Of a DNA stretch of 64,000 nucleotides, positions 16,118 to 25,747 are shown piece by piece. How positions within the stretch are numbered: position 1 is the stretch's first letter; the number at the start of each line of letters is the position of its first letter. The notes under the pieces are model-generated. The model did no database searches, had not been told where the DNA came from, and saw only the letters and a program-made list of their open reading frames with translations. Source of the stretch: Fontivita pretiosa (GTDB lineage Bacteria; Planctomycetota; Phycisphaerae; Tepidisphaerales; Tepidisphaeraceae); NCBI RefSeq assembly GCF_050410795.1, contig NZ_CP191258.1:4278001-4342000 (forward strand), in the 5' to 3' direction. The position numbers and the translations under genes were made by a program.

Positions 16118-16423
16118 ATGGACGCGAAGATGGTTCAACAGGCGGACGGCGGAGCGATCCTTTCGGTGAAGGTGGTTCCGGGTGCATCGCGCGATCAAAT
16201 TGTTGGAGTGCTTGGTGAGGCGCTGAAGGTGGCGGTGAGCAAGCCGCCGCAGGGCGGGGCAGCCAACGCCGCGGTTGTGGCGCTGCTCGCTTCGGCGCTG
16301 GGGTTGCCGGCGAATCAGGTGCTGGTGCACCGCGGCCACAGCAATCCTCGCAAGCAGGTTTTCATTCGCGGAATGACAGCCCGGCAGCTCGAAGCAAGGC
16401 TCCAGACCCTGTTGAAGGGCTGA
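16118..16423 (+). CDS. DUF167 family protein (YggU-like)
   Basis: Small protein of 101 residues with the full DUF167 pattern: ILSVKVVPGASRDQIVG near the N-terminus, LKVAVSKPPQGGAANAAVVALLASAL in the middle and VLVHRGHSNPRKQVFI near the end. Members are universal small alpha/beta proteins of unknown function, sometimes linked to nucleic acid binding. ATG 16118 and ATG 16130 are both possible starts; AAGCGAAG precedes the first. It is divergent from the methyltransferase gene. Confidence 0.88.
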   Translation: MDAKMVQQADGGAILSVKVVPGASRDQIVGVLGEALKVAVSKPPQGGAANAAVVALLASALGLPANQVLVHRGHSNPRKQVFIRGMTARQLEARLQTLLKG

Positions 16424-16578
16424 TACGACGGGCACTGTACCATCGTCGCTTCTGGGACTCCGTGAACGAAAACAAACAGGCGGAACTTGCTCTGGCGCGC
16501 ATTTCCGCCGTTCGCGCCCTTGCGCTGGCGGGCGATAGTGGCGGCCTGAGATACGCAACGCCGTACAGGAGTACCCCC

Positions 16579-17583
16579 ATGAGCAGCCGTCTGAAGAAGC
16601 TGGACGAACAGGTCGTCGTCATCACCGGCGCCAGCAGCGGGATCGGGCTCGCCACTGCGCGGATGGCCGCCGAGCGGGGCGCCAGGCTTGTCGTGGCAGC
16701 GCGAAACGAAACGGCGCTTGAGCAGCTTTGCCGGGAGGTTGCCGCTGGCGGCGGCAGCGCCGAGTACGTGGTGGCCGACGTGGGGCAATACGAGCAGGTG
16801 CAACGGATTGCCGACCGCGCCATCGAACGGTTCGGCGGATTCGACACGTGGGTGAACAACGCTGGCGTGAGCATCTATGGGAGGATCGACCAGGTCCCGA
16901 TCGAGGACTTTCGCCGGCTGTTCGACACGAACTTCTGGGGCGTGGTGCACGGATCGGTGGTGGCGGCGAAACACCTGCGGCAGCGTGGCGGGGCACTGAT
17001 CAACGTCGGCAGCGTGGTTTCGGACGTGGCGATCCCGCTTCAGGGGATGTACAGCGCCAGCAAGCACGCGGTGAAGGGGTTTACCAGCGCGCTGCGGATG
17101 GAGCTGGAGCACGACGGCGCGCCGGTTTCCGTGACGCTGATCAAGCCCAGCGCCATCGACACGCCCTACATCCGCCACGCCAAAAACTACATGCCCACCG
17201 ACCCCGACTTCCCGCCGCCGGTCTATGCCCCGCAAACCGTTGCCGAGGCGATCCTGTTCTGCGCGCAACACCCGAGGCGTGAGGTTGTGGTGGGCGGCGG
17301 GGGCAGGCTCCTGGTCGCCGGGCAGAACCTGCCGCGGCTGAACGAGCGGCTCACCGAACGCATGATGTTCCGGGCGCAGAAGAAGGATCGTTCCAGCTTC
17401 AGCGACGAGGCGCTGCATCAGCCGGGCAGCGGCGGCGAGGAGCGCGGCGGCTACGAGGGGCACGTCGCCCACAGCAGCATCTATACGCAGGCGGCACTGC
17501 GCCCGATCCTCACCGGCATGATCGCCGTCGGAGCCGGTCTGGCGGCGGCGGCACTGTGGCGCGCGGCCCACCGCCAGGATTGA
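16579..17583 (+). CDS. Short-chain dehydrogenase/reductase with C-terminal membrane helix
   Basis: NAD(P)-dependent oxidoreductase of 334 residues. The nucleotide-binding TGASSGIGLATA is at residues 16-27, NNAGVSIYG near 93, and the catalytic Tyr and Lys in YSASKHAVKG near 157. After the classical 250-residue domain there is an extension with Ser/Gly-rich linker and a final hydrophobic helix (ILTGMIAVGAGLAAAALW), so it is probably membrane-anchored. ATG 16579 is preceded by AGGAG (16567-16571) at 7 bases. The substrate cannot be told from the sequence; the family acts on alcohols, sugars, steroids and fatty-acid intermediates. Confidence 0.9.
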   Translation: MSSRLKKLDEQVVVITGASSGIGLATARMAAERGARLVVAARNETALEQLCREVAAGGGSAEYVVADVGQYEQVQRIADRAIERFGGFDTWVNNAGVSIYGRIDQVPIEDFRRLFDTNFWGVVHGSVVAAKHLRQRGGALINVGSVVSDVAIPLQGMYSASKHAVKGFTSALRMELEHDGAPVSVTLIKPSAIDTPYIRHAKNYMPTDPDFPPPVYAPQTVAEAILFCAQHPRREVVVGGGGRLLVAGQNLPRLNERLTERMMFRAQKKDRSSFSDEALHQPGSGGEERGGYEGHVAHSSIYTQAALRPILTGMIAVGAGLAAAALWRAAHRQD

Positions 17584-17690
17584 ACCGTCAGCTCCGGCGA
17601 CACCGGCGCTCGGACTTCCTTGATCGTCTTCTCACAGCCCACCGAAAGGGTCATGCACACCATCAGACCCAACAGAAGAACACACCTCAT
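17481..17690 (-). CDS. Possible small lipoprotein
   Basis: Frame of 69 codons starting with a convincing lipoprotein signal (MRCVLLLGLMVCMTLSVGC) and a GGAG six bases upstream of ATG 17690. The mature part begins CEKTIKEVRAPVSPEL. The 3' half overlaps the end of the short-chain dehydrogenase gene on the other strand by about 100 bases and looks like antisense protein, so the true gene may be recently extended or decayed. No family recognised. Confidence 0.45.
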   Translation of the reverse strand: MRCVLLLGLMVCMTLSVGCEKTIKEVRAPVSPELTVQSWRWAARHSAAAARPAPTAIMPVRIGRSAACV

Positions 17691-17738
17691 GGATGTCTCC
17701 ACAGACTTGTGAACTTCTCCGCAAGCCTTCAGGCAACT

Positions 17739-19058
17739 TTACCGCAGGATCAGTTCCAGTCCATCGCAGAATCGCCCGCACAGCAGTTCCTGGCTGAGCT
17801 GCTGGTGCAACACGTTCTGGGCGATGCGTCCCATGTGGGCCAGAACCTGCGGGTCGGTGTTGCGGAGCCGGTCGATGGCGGCGACGGCGGCGTCAATGTC
17901 GCCGTGGCTGACGTGCAGTCCGAAGTTGTGCTGATCCAGCAGGTCGGCGATGTGGCTGGGGCGCGGGCCGAAATAAAGCACCGGCCGGCCGACCGCCATC
18001 GCCCCGTAGACCTTGCAGGGATGGATGATGCCGACCATGTTCTGCCCGAGGCTGACCACGTGCACATCCGCCGCCGACAGCGAATAGCGCAGATCCTCCA
18101 GCGGCTGGTAGGGCAGGCAGATGCAGTTGCTCAGTTGGTTCTCGCGGATGAAGTCCTCCACATCCTTTTTGCCGATGCCCCCGCCGATGAACATGAACAC
18201 CAGCCGGGGATCATCCCTGAACCGCACGGCGGCCTTGAGCAGGGTGTCCAGCGGGTTGCTGGGGCTGTGATTGCCGCTGTACATGATGACGAACTTTCCC
18301 GCCAGGTTGTGTTTGGCGCGGAACGGATTGGCGTCGTGCGGCACGGGCTCGACGAAGGTTTCGTGGGGCCAGGGGGGGATGATCACCAGCTTGTCTCGGA
18401 AATTGCCGCGCCGGTAGAGCCTTTCGGCCATGAAGCGATCCAGCGCGACGATCAGCGAGGCATTGCGCAGGATCATCCGGTTGGCGCTTTCCAGGAACGC
18501 CGCAATGGGGTGATCGCGCGTGAGCTTGCCCAGGGCGATGAGCTGATCGGGATTCAGGTCCATGGCCCAGTAGGCGGTGGGCACGGTGCGAAAGATGCGT
18601 ATGACGGTGGCGGCGAAGCCGATCAGCGGCGGGGAGGTGCTGAACAACACGCCCGAAAGGTTGAACGTGAACAGCCCGCGCCAGATGACCTGGATCATGA
18701 AGCTGGCGGTTCCGATGACGCGGGTGAGCAGAGATTTTTTGCCGAAGCTGGACAGCGGAAGCCGACGGACGTCGATCCCGCGGAGGATTTCCCGCGGCGG
18801 GTACTTGCGGGTCGGATCATCATACCCGCGGTTGGCGGTGTAGACGCGCACGCGGTATCCGCGACGGGCCATCTCCGCGGCCACATCCGCGATGTGCTGC
18901 CCGACACTGGCCGGATCGGGCACGAACACCTGGCTAAAGATCAGCAACGTGCCTCGGGTGGGCCGGCGGCGCAGACCCGTGCGCAGGTCCGGTCGCCTCA
19001 TCGGCGCCGGCGCGGCGAGGTGCTCGGTCCCGGCGGTTGTCACTCTGGCGGTTGTCAC
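17739..19058 (-). CDS. Glycosyltransferase family 4 (WbuB-like)
   Basis: GT-B fold glycosyltransferase of about 439 residues acting on envelope or extracellular polysaccharide. The N-terminal domain starts LLIFSQVFVPDPASVGQHIADVAAEMARRGYRVRVYTA, typical of GT4. The C-terminal domain has IMYSGNHSPSNPLDTLLKAA and the donor-binding region IIHPCKVYGAMAVGRPVLYF (usually E-x7-E; here with modified acids). A central hydrophobic stretch (LLTRVIGTASFMIQVIWRGL) may contact the membrane. GTG 19058 lies 10 bases after the epimerase stop and is taken as start; GTG 19043 or ATG 19001 are alternatives. It pairs with the sugar epimerase upstream. Confidence 0.82.
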   Translation of the reverse strand: MTTARVTTAGTEHLAAPAPMRRPDLRTGLRRRPTRGTLLIFSQVFVPDPASVGQHIADVAAEMARRGYRVRVYTANRGYDDPTRKYPPREILRGIDVRRLPLSSFGKKSLLTRVIGTASFMIQVIWRGLFTFNLSGVLFSTSPPLIGFAATVIRIFRTVPTAYWAMDLNPDQLIALGKLTRDHPIAAFLESANRMILRNASLIVALDRFMAERLYRRGNFRDKLVIIPPWPHETFVEPVPHDANPFRAKHNLAGKFVIMYSGNHSPSNPLDTLLKAAVRFRDDPRLVFMFIGGGIGKKDVEDFIRENQLSNCICLPYQPLEDLRYSLSAADVHVVSLGQNMVGIIHPCKVYGAMAVGRPVLYFGPRPSHIADLLDQHNFGLHVSHGDIDAAVAAIDRLRNTDPQVLAHMGRIAQNVLHQQLSQELLCGRFCDGLELILR

Positions 19059-19068
19059 TTCAGATCGA

Positions 19069-20073
19069 TCATGCCGACTTGAGCTTTCGGCCGTACTTGG
19101 CCATGTACTGATCGTAAATCCAGGCGTAGGTCTTCTCCATGCCATCCCGCAGGCGTGTGTCCGGCTCCCAGTTGAAGATTTTCCTGATCAGGGTGTTGTC
19201 GCTGTTGCGTCCATTGACGCCCTTGGGGGCATTGAGGTTGTACTTTCGCTTGAGCTTGATGCCCGCGATGTCCTCAACAATATCGACAAGTTGATTGATC
19301 GTCACGCCCTCGGCACTGCCGAGGTTGATCGGATCGTGCCAGGTGTCGCTGTCGGTGATCAGGTGGATGCCCTTGAGGCAGTCGCTGATGTACATGAACG
19401 AGCGTGTCTGCTGCCCGTCGCCCCAGATTTCGATTTCGTGCTGCCCGGTGTGTTTGGCGTGGATGACCTTGCGGCAGATGGCGGCGGGGGCCTTTTCGCG
19501 GCCGCCTTCCCAGGTGCCATACGGGCCGTAGACATTGTGAAAGCGCGCCACCCGCGTGGGGACCCTGAAATCCTCGCGGAAATGGCGGCACATCCGCTCG
19601 CTGAACAGCTTCTCCCAGCCGTAGCCGTCCTCGGGCATCGCCGGGTACGCATCCTCTTCCTTCAGGTACACCTGCACCGACTTGTCCTTCTGCTTGTCGG
19701 CGTTGTAGACGCAGGCGCTGGAGGCGTAGAAGTATCGCTTCACGCCGAATTCCCTGGCGGCCAGCAGCAGATGCGTGTTGATCAGCACGCTGATCATGCA
19801 CAGCCCCTTGTTGTTTTCGATGAATCCCATGCCGCCCATGTTGCATGCCAGGTTCCAGACCACGTCCATTCCCTTGACGGCGTGGAACGCGTTGTCGCGG
19901 AGGTTCAGGTCCGCGACGATGTTCTCGGCCTGGGGATGGACCTGATGCCACTGGTCCAGTGGCTTGATGTCCACGACGCGGACATGCTGATAGCCCCTGT
20001 CGAACAGGTCCGCGACAAGATGTCCGCCGATGAACCCGCCCCCGCCGCACACAACTGCTTTGCCGTAATTCAC
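19069..20073 (-). CDS. NAD-dependent sugar epimerase, GDP-mannose 3,5-epimerase-like
   Basis: Extended short-chain dehydrogenase of 334 residues that modifies a nucleotide sugar. The Rossmann motif GGGGFIGGHLVADLFDRG is at residues 9-26, the catalytic Ser/Tyr/Lys set in SSACVYNADKQ and GYGWEKLFSE, and RFHNVYGPYGTWEGGREKAPAA is characteristic of the GDP-mannose 3,5-epimerase branch. The end product would feed the adjacent glycosyltransferase. The GTG at 20073 is chosen because GGAGG stands 7 bases upstream and because the Rossmann fold starts a few residues later. Confidence 0.88.
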   Translation of the reverse strand: MNYGKAVVCGGGGFIGGHLVADLFDRGYQHVRVVDIKPLDQWHQVHPQAENIVADLNLRDNAFHAVKGMDVVWNLACNMGGMGFIENNKGLCMISVLINTHLLLAAREFGVKRYFYASSACVYNADKQKDKSVQVYLKEEDAYPAMPEDGYGWEKLFSERMCRHFREDFRVPTRVARFHNVYGPYGTWEGGREKAPAAICRKVIHAKHTGQHEIEIWGDGQQTRSFMYISDCLKGIHLITDSDTWHDPINLGSAEGVTINQLVDIVEDIAGIKLKRKYNLNAPKGVNGRNSDNTLIRKIFNWEPDTRLRDGMEKTYAWIYDQYMAKYGRKLKSA

Positions 20074-20261
20074 TTTGGCTCCTCCGCGACACAGATGCTG
20101 TGAGACCCGGCCCATGCCGGGCGCGTACGATCCCAACGTACTATCGGCCACGTGTGTCTGTGGTGTTAGCGACAGTGTCACCTGGCGGGATAGGATCTTA
20201 TTGGCATCCCCCGGGCGGATGCAGCGGCGGTAACATGGGGATGTTGTACAGAGGCCACGCC

Positions 20262-20285
20262 GTGTCACGGGCGTCGCGCTCCGTG
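20262..20285. repeat. GGGCGTC-type intergenic palindrome, copy 1
   Basis: The string GTGTCACGGGCGTCGCGCTC-CGTG lies upstream of the small secreted protein. It closely matches elements at 62815 and 62936 and, less well, at 41548. The ends (CACGG / CCGTG) can pair. It is a short single copy here. Confidence 0.55.
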
Positions 20286-20318
20286 CAGGCTGATTCCAGA
20301 CATGCGGAGGTACGGCGT

Positions 20319-20783
20319 ATGCAGCGAAGGACTTGGCTTGGCGTGGTTCTGCTGGCTGGCGTGGTGCTGAGCGCGTCGCCGGCGCTGGCGCAGCCGCAGC
20401 CGCCATTTTTTGGCGGCGGGGTCATTGCCTACGACCCCGAGCCGGCGGTCGTGCGCAGCGGCGTGCTGCTGGACGCGCAGGCGGTGGTCTCGCATGATCG
20501 TAAGTACGTGACGCTGAACATGCGCGCCGATCACACTCGCCTTCTGAGCCTGACTCGATTCCCGGTCGTGACCAGCGAATCGCTGGGGTTCGTCGGCGGG
20601 GCGGACTTCGGCACCGGCGGTGGCGCGGGCGTTCGGCCCAACTCGATCAGACCCAACTCCAAGGATTCACCGAATCATGGCAGTCCGGCCGGCCAAGTCC
20701 CATCGCCCGACAGGATCGAGCGCTCCGCCAAGAGCTGGATCCTCACCCGCCAGGGCACGTATCTGCTTGCGCCGTTGAAGTAG
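20319..20783 (+). CDS. Small secreted protein, secretin-end-like
   Basis: Exported protein of 154 residues with signal peptide (LGVVLLAGVVLSASPALA). The mature part begins QPQPPFFGGGVIAYDPEPAVV and continues RSGVLLDAQAVVSHDRKYVTLNMRAD, a pattern that resembles the end of type II/III secretin domains (the VSADRKYVTL-type strand). This likeness is weak and from memory. The rest is Gly/Ser/Pro-rich without recognisable motif. ATG 20319 has GGAGG eight bases upstream. The next gene, 100 bases on, encodes the AsmA-like protein. Confidence 0.6.
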   Translation: MQRRTWLGVVLLAGVVLSASPALAQPQPPFFGGGVIAYDPEPAVVRSGVLLDAQAVVSHDRKYVTLNMRADHTRLLSLTRFPVVTSESLGFVGGADFGTGGGAGVRPNSIRPNSKDSPNHGSPAGQVPSPDRIERSAKSWILTRQGTYLLAPLK

Positions 20784-20883
20784 TTCCTCCGGTTGCGGCG
20801 CTTGCGACGAGTGGCCGATCGAATATGTTCTGAGGCGCGCGGCTCGCGCTGCGCCGAAGCTGCAATCGCACCAAGGGATTGAC

Positions 20884-23800
20884 ATGTCGCAAGACCCGAC
20901 GAACTCGCCGTCTTCTTCACCGCCGCCGACTCCACCCCGGCAAGCCGCCGGTGTTCAAGACGATCAGCCGAAAACGCCGAAGGGCAGGAAGCGTCGTCGT
21001 TGGCCATGGGTCATTCTGGTGCTGCTGCTGTTGCTTGCGGGACTGGTGGTGTTGGCGCCGACGATCGCCAGCACCGCCGCCGTGCGCTCCGTGATCGTCG
21101 GACAGATCAACAACAACCTCAACGGCACGGTGCAGATCGCTGACTGGTCGCTGGGGTGGTTTTCGCCGATCGACGTCAGCGGCGTGAGAGTCTACGACGA
21201 GCAGAACCGGCTGATCCTGGACGTGCCGCGGATCAGGCTGGGCGTGTCGCTGCTGAACGCGGCGAAGCAGAACTTTGCACTGGGCAACGACAACGTCGTC
21301 GAGATCGCATCGTTTGTCGTGCGTGTGGACGAGCAGGGCCGGACGAATTTCGAGAAGCTCGCCAGGACGTCGGCCGCGACCCCCGAGCCGGCATCGACGC
21401 AACCGACGAAGCTGCCGGACATCAGCGGCAAGCTCACGATCAACATCCATCAGGGCACGCTGGAAGGTCCGGCGGGCGCGCCGCCGGTGCACGTTGATCC
21501 CAGCAGTGTCGTGGTGAACATCCCGGACATCAACAGGCCGATCGAGAACGCGGTGAAGCTCGCGTACCACGTCGGCAACGATGAGCGCAAGAGCACGATC
21601 GAAATCAGCGGCACCGTCGATGCGATCGAGAACAACCTGCCGAACATCGAACAGCTCGTCGCGAGCCTGAAGATCTCGCTGGCGAACGTGCAGCTCGCCG
21701 CGGCCGAGCCGTTCTTGAGGAAGATCTGGGAGGATGTGAAGCTCGCGGGCGTGCTGAACGGCGCGCTGGATGCGCAGGTGAAAGGCCTGAGCGGCCTGAG
21801 CGGCAACGGCCAGATCATCGCGGACAGCCTGCTCTTTGCGGGCGGCCCGCTCAAAGGCGATACCTACCGGACCTCCAGGCTGGCGATCCCGATCCAGATC
21901 ACGCGCACTGAACTTGACGCGAACACGACGCTGATCAGGATCGAGAAGCTCGGCGTTGCGACGGATCAGGCGACGATCACGCTCGCCGGGCAGGTCCCCG
22001 AGCAGGCGCTGCTCAATCTTGCCGACCGACGCGCGCCCGGCGGCAGCGGCAGCCTGACGATCAACGTGGATGTGCCCGGCGTCGCGGATCTGGCCAATCA
22101 GCTCAGACACACGCTGCAGCTTCAGCCGGGCGTGGCGATCACGGGCGGCGAGGTTCATGCCAACGCCAATTTCACGTTCCTTCCCGATCGTGTCATCGTT
22201 TCCAAGAAGCTCAACGCCTTTGCTACCGGCACGCGCGATGGGCGGCAGGTGCAGCTTCAGCCGATTACGGTGAGCGTCGATGCCGCCGCCATCCCGACCG
22301 CAAAGCCAATCCCCAACATTCGCGACCTGAAGCTGGCGATCGACAGCGCTTTCGCCAAGGTCACCGGCGGCGGGGAATCGCTGGCCAAGCTCGGTTTCGC
22401 CGGCAACTTCGATCTGGGGCGCATGCACAGCGAGCTCAGCCAGTTCGTCGATATGGGCCGGATCCAACTGGCCGGCACCGGCGAGTTCAATGTCGGCACG
22501 GATGGCGACCTGACCGATGAGTCCACACCCGTCACCGCCACCGCCAACGCCACGGTTCAGAACGTGAAGATCGCTGGCGTGCTGGAGCAGCCGATCGATC
22601 AGGATCGGCTGGCTGTCAATGCCTCAGGCAAACTCCTGCGCAGCCGCGGCGCGCTGGCGGGAATCGAATCCGGATATCTCCAGGTTCTGGCGGGCGATCC
22701 GGCGTCGCCGCTGCTGGATCTCCAGGCCAATGCGAACATCGATCTGTCCGATCCGGCCGGCGTGAAGGCGCCGTGGTTCGAGCTGAAACGATTTGCCGTC
22801 ACAAGCCTGGCCAGGCTTCAACAGCAATACGGCGCGCTGGTTCCGGCGCTGGCGCAGCAGAAGATCAACATCGAGTCGGGGGCGATCTACGCCAACGCAG
22901 CCGGCACGTTCGACGGCAAGACGATTTCGCTGGCGCGTCCGCTGGCGTTTTCCGTGCCGAGCCTGACGCTCAGCAGGGACGGCAGGCGGGTGCTCAACCG
23001 CGAGGTGATCCGCGGATCAATCAACGGCAACGTGATGATCCAGCCGGGCATCGGGGCATCGCTCACGGAGCTCAGCGTCGCGACCGAGAGCGATCTGTTC
23101 AAGCTCGCCAAGGCCGGCGATGCGCCGCTGACATTTGCCATGGGCACGGGTCAGAACGCGGCGCTGCGCGGCAGTGGCGTCGTCTCGCTGGCCGCCAACC
23201 TTGCGCGGCTCTCGAGCATCGCCCAGGCGTTCGGGGCACAGCCGGCACCCGATCAGCCACAGCTTCGCAGCGGGCTGTTTGACGGCACGATCACGCTCGT
23301 CAAAGCCGACAGGCCGCAGACCGATATTCAGTTCGACGCAAAGATCTCTGCGCTGACAATTCAGGCCGGCGGGAAGAACGCGATCGACAACGAGCAGTTG
23401 ACCATCGCGCTGACCGCCAGCGCCCCGGACGATCTGAAGGGCGCGGCGCCGATCGTCGCCAGCGGGAGGCTCGGCAGCTCGTTTGCGAACGTCGATCTGG
23501 CGGATGTGAAGCTGTCGCTGGCCGGCGCGCTGCTGGAGATGGTGCAGTCGGCCAACGTCCAGGCCGCCGTGCCGAGCGTGCCCAAGCTGTACGCGCTGGC
23601 CAGTGCAATCGCTCCGCCGGCCCCCGCCGAGCCGGTTGTCCAGGGCACGCAGCCGCTGCCGCCGCTTCAGATCACCAGCGGGAATGCGGCGGTGAAGGTC
23701 AGCATCGCGCGCGACGCGGCGTCGAAGACGACGAGGCTGAACCTCAGCGAAGCGCACATCCGCGACCTGGGCGTGCGACGAGGCGCAGCCGACTACCACT

Positions 23801-25479
23801 TTGACCGCAACACGCCGATCACGCTGCAACTCGCCGCCTCCTTACAGGGGACGGACAAGATCGAAGCGATCAAGGTGGACCAGCTCAGTGGCGACCTGCG
23901 TATCGCGACGCTCTCGATGTCCGAGCCAATCGTCATTACCGATCCGCTCGGCAGGCAGGCGAGCTATGCCGGCGCGATCAGGGCTTCCGGCACGATCGAA
24001 GACGCCACGCCGCTGCTGGCGGTGCTTCAGGGCGGTCCGGAGCTGCCCTACCGCGGCGCGTATCAGCTCGCGCAGCAGCTTGGCACCCGGGGCGATGTCA
24101 CCACGCTCAACGGCTCGATCGACGTGACGAAGTTCCAGGTACTGGGGAAGGATAATCGTCCCGCATTCACCGAAGACCGTATCGCCGTGCGCAACGACAT
24201 CGCACTCAACCTGCCAAAGCAGGTCCTGCGCATCGCGAACCTGAGCATCGAGATGCCGCAAAGCCAGGCGCTGGCGGTGAAGCTGGTCGGAGGAGTCAAC
24301 GACTGGAGCGGCGCCCGTCTGATCGCCCAGGGCACGCGGCTTCAACTCAGCTACGATCTGGCCAGGCTCTGGACCATCCTGTACCCGATGCTCTCGCCCG
24401 AGCAGCAGCAGAACTACAAGGACGTGAAAATCGCCGGAAAGTACGAGCGGACGTTCGTGCTGAGCGGGGCGTTTCCTGCCAGACCTGCGCTGGCCGAATC
24501 GATCGCTTCGCTCAACGCCGACGGCGGGATTGCAGTCGAGCACCTGGAAGCGATGGGGCTGAGCATCGACAGGCTGGATGCGGGGATCAGGATGCGCCAG
24601 GGCGTGGCGACGATCACCGGCAAGCCATTCGTGGTCAACGGCGGGACGGGAGATCTGGATGGCATCACGATCGACTTCACATCGCCTGATCCGCTGGTGA
24701 CGGTCCCGAAGAACAAGGTCATTCTCAAGGACGCGGCGTTGAACCCCGTGCTGGCCAGTGCGCTGGGCAAGTATGGCGCGGTGGTGTTCAGCAACGCCAC
24801 CCAGGCCAGCGGCAAGATGAGCCTGACCGTTGAGCAGTGCGAGCGTGTGCCGCTGGGCGAGTTGATCGCCAGGAAGCAGGATGCCAGGGCGAAGATCGTC
24901 ATTGCCGTCGATGAGCTGTATCTGGACGGCGTGGTGCCGAGGGTGATCTCATCAGCGGTGGATCTTGGCACCGGCGGCATTCGCGGGCGCATTCCGCCGA
25001 GCACGGTCACGATCGGCAACGGGCAGGCCGATTCCAACCTGGTCATCGAGATCGCCCGTCAGGTCAAGGACGAGCGCACCGGTCGCGAGGTGTTGCGTGG
25101 CATGCCGTTGCGATTCTCCGGCGGGCTGGGGCTGGCCAACCAGGATCTGCGTGACTTTGTCGTGCATATTCCGCCGGAACTGCTCCTGCGGGACATTCGC
25201 AGGTTCTTCCCGCAGGGCGCGTCGATTCCACTCAAGGGCACGACCAGCAAGCTCGAGTTCGATCTTCAAAAGGCGATTCGGGACAACGCCGCCAACGTCA
25301 TTCCCGGCCTGATCGGCGCAGGTCGCGACGGCCAGCACCAGCGCGGCACCGAAGGCGAAAAGCCCGCAGACAACCCCCTGGAGAACCTGCTGGAGCAGCT
25401 TACCGGGCCGGACCAGCAGCAGAAGAAAGAATCATCGCGCGATCAGCGACAGCCCGATCGGGATCGGCGGTCGCGCTGA
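20884..25479 (+). CDS. AsmA-like giant envelope protein
   Basis: Protein of 1531 residues with a short Pro/Arg-rich cytoplasmic N-terminus, one membrane helix (WPWVILVLLLLLAGLVVLAP) and an approximately 1450-residue periplasmic part made of beta-strand repeats. The segment after the helix (INNNLNGTVQIADWSLGWFSPIDVSGVRVYD) is the typical start of AsmA/TamB-type bridge proteins, which are thought to carry phospholipids or assist outer-membrane protein assembly. The C-terminus is charged and Gln-rich. Neighbours do not add information. AAGGGA is located six bases before ATG 20884. A long antisense frame through it is a codon-bias shadow. Confidence 0.75.
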   Translation: MSQDPTNSPSSSPPPTPPRQAAGVQDDQPKTPKGRKRRRWPWVILVLLLLLAGLVVLAPTIASTAAVRSVIVGQINNNLNGTVQIADWSLGWFSPIDVSGVRVYDEQNRLILDVPRIRLGVSLLNAAKQNFALGNDNVVEIASFVVRVDEQGRTNFEKLARTSAATPEPASTQPTKLPDISGKLTINIHQGTLEGPAGAPPVHVDPSSVVVNIPDINRPIENAVKLAYHVGNDERKSTIEISGTVDAIENNLPNIEQLVASLKISLANVQLAAAEPFLRKIWEDVKLAGVLNGALDAQVKGLSGLSGNGQIIADSLLFAGGPLKGDTYRTSRLAIPIQITRTELDANTTLIRIEKLGVATDQATITLAGQVPEQALLNLADRRAPGGSGSLTINVDVPGVADLANQLRHTLQLQPGVAITGGEVHANANFTFLPDRVIVSKKLNAFATGTRDGRQVQLQPITVSVDAAAIPTAKPIPNIRDLKLAIDSAFAKVTGGGESLAKLGFAGNFDLGRMHSELSQFVDMGRIQLAGTGEFNVGTDGDLTDESTPVTATANATVQNVKIAGVLEQPIDQDRLAVNASGKLLRSRGALAGIESGYLQVLAGDPASPLLDLQANANIDLSDPAGVKAPWFELKRFAVTSLARLQQQYGALVPALAQQKINIESGAIYANAAGTFDGKTISLARPLAFSVPSLTLSRDGRRVLNREVIRGSINGNVMIQPGIGASLTELSVATESDLFKLAKAGDAPLTFAMGTGQNAALRGSGVVSLAANLARLSSIAQAFGAQPAPDQPQLRSGLFDGTITLVKADRPQTDIQFDAKISALTIQAGGKNAIDNEQLTIALTASAPDDLKGAAPIVASGRLGSSFANVDLADVKLSLAGALLEMVQSANVQAAVPSVPKLYALASAIAPPAPAEPVVQGTQPLPPLQITSGNAAVKVSIARDAASKTTRLNLSEAHIRDLGVRRGAADYHFDRNTPITLQLAASLQGTDKIEAIKVDQLSGDLRIATLSMSEPIVITDPLGRQASYAGAIRASGTIEDATPLLAVLQGGPELPYRGAYQLAQQLGTRGDVTTLNGSIDVTKFQVLGKDNRPAFTEDRIAVRNDIALNLPKQVLRIANLSIEMPQSQALAVKLVGGVNDWSGARLIAQGTRLQLSYDLARLWTILYPMLSPEQQQNYKDVKIAGKYERTFVLSGAFPARPALAESIASLNADGGIAVEHLEAMGLSIDRLDAGIRMRQGVATITGKPFVVNGGTGDLDGITIDFTSPDPLVTVPKNKVILKDAALNPVLASALGKYGAVVFSNATQASGKMSLTVEQCERVPLGELIARKQDARAKIVIAVDELYLDGVVPRVISSAVDLGTGGIRGRIPPSTVTIGNGQADSNLVIEIARQVKDERTGREVLRGMPLRFSGGLGLANQDLRDFVVHIPPELLLRDIRRFFPQGASIPLKGTTSKLEFDLQKAIRDNAANVIPGLIGAGRDGQHQRGTEGEKPADNPLENLLEQLTGPDQQQKKESSRDQRQPDRDRRSR

Positions 25480-25509
25480 GGCCGTGATCGGCGGGTAGTG
25501 CGCCGGATT

Positions 25510-25561
25510 GCAAAACTATTACGCAAAACTGCAAATCGTTTGCACAAACTCGCCGTATAAT
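25510..25561 (+). promoter_or_regulatory. Promoter and operator-like repeats of the prepilin-like gene
   Basis: A perfect -10 box TATAAT stands at 25556-25561 in an otherwise GC-rich region. Directly upstream are two direct repeats GCAAAACT (25510-25517 and 25523-25530), then GCAAATCGTTTGC (25531-25543) and the dyad GTTTG-CA-CAAAC (25538-25549). The dyad would sit between -35 and -10, a usual place for a LacI- or GntR-type repressor. No good -35 match is seen, suggesting an activated or alternative promoter. Confidence 0.5.
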
Positions 25562-25747
25562 CCCATGGACGTCGAAGCTGGCGGAGCCTATCCGCGCTGA
25601 CGACGGCAAGCGCGTCCGAGGCGACCATCAGCCGCAGCGGCCGCTTGCGATGGAAACCACAGGTTTCCGGTCCCCATTGGCTGCAATCTGGCGGAGCAAT
25701 CCGGGCACGACCAGCATGGCCCGGCCCTCGCGATACGGAGGTCTTCC

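Noticed and set aside
20917..22467. Antisense frame of 516 codons within the AsmA-like gene
   Set aside because: Shadow of a GC-rich coding region; no motif, no start signal.
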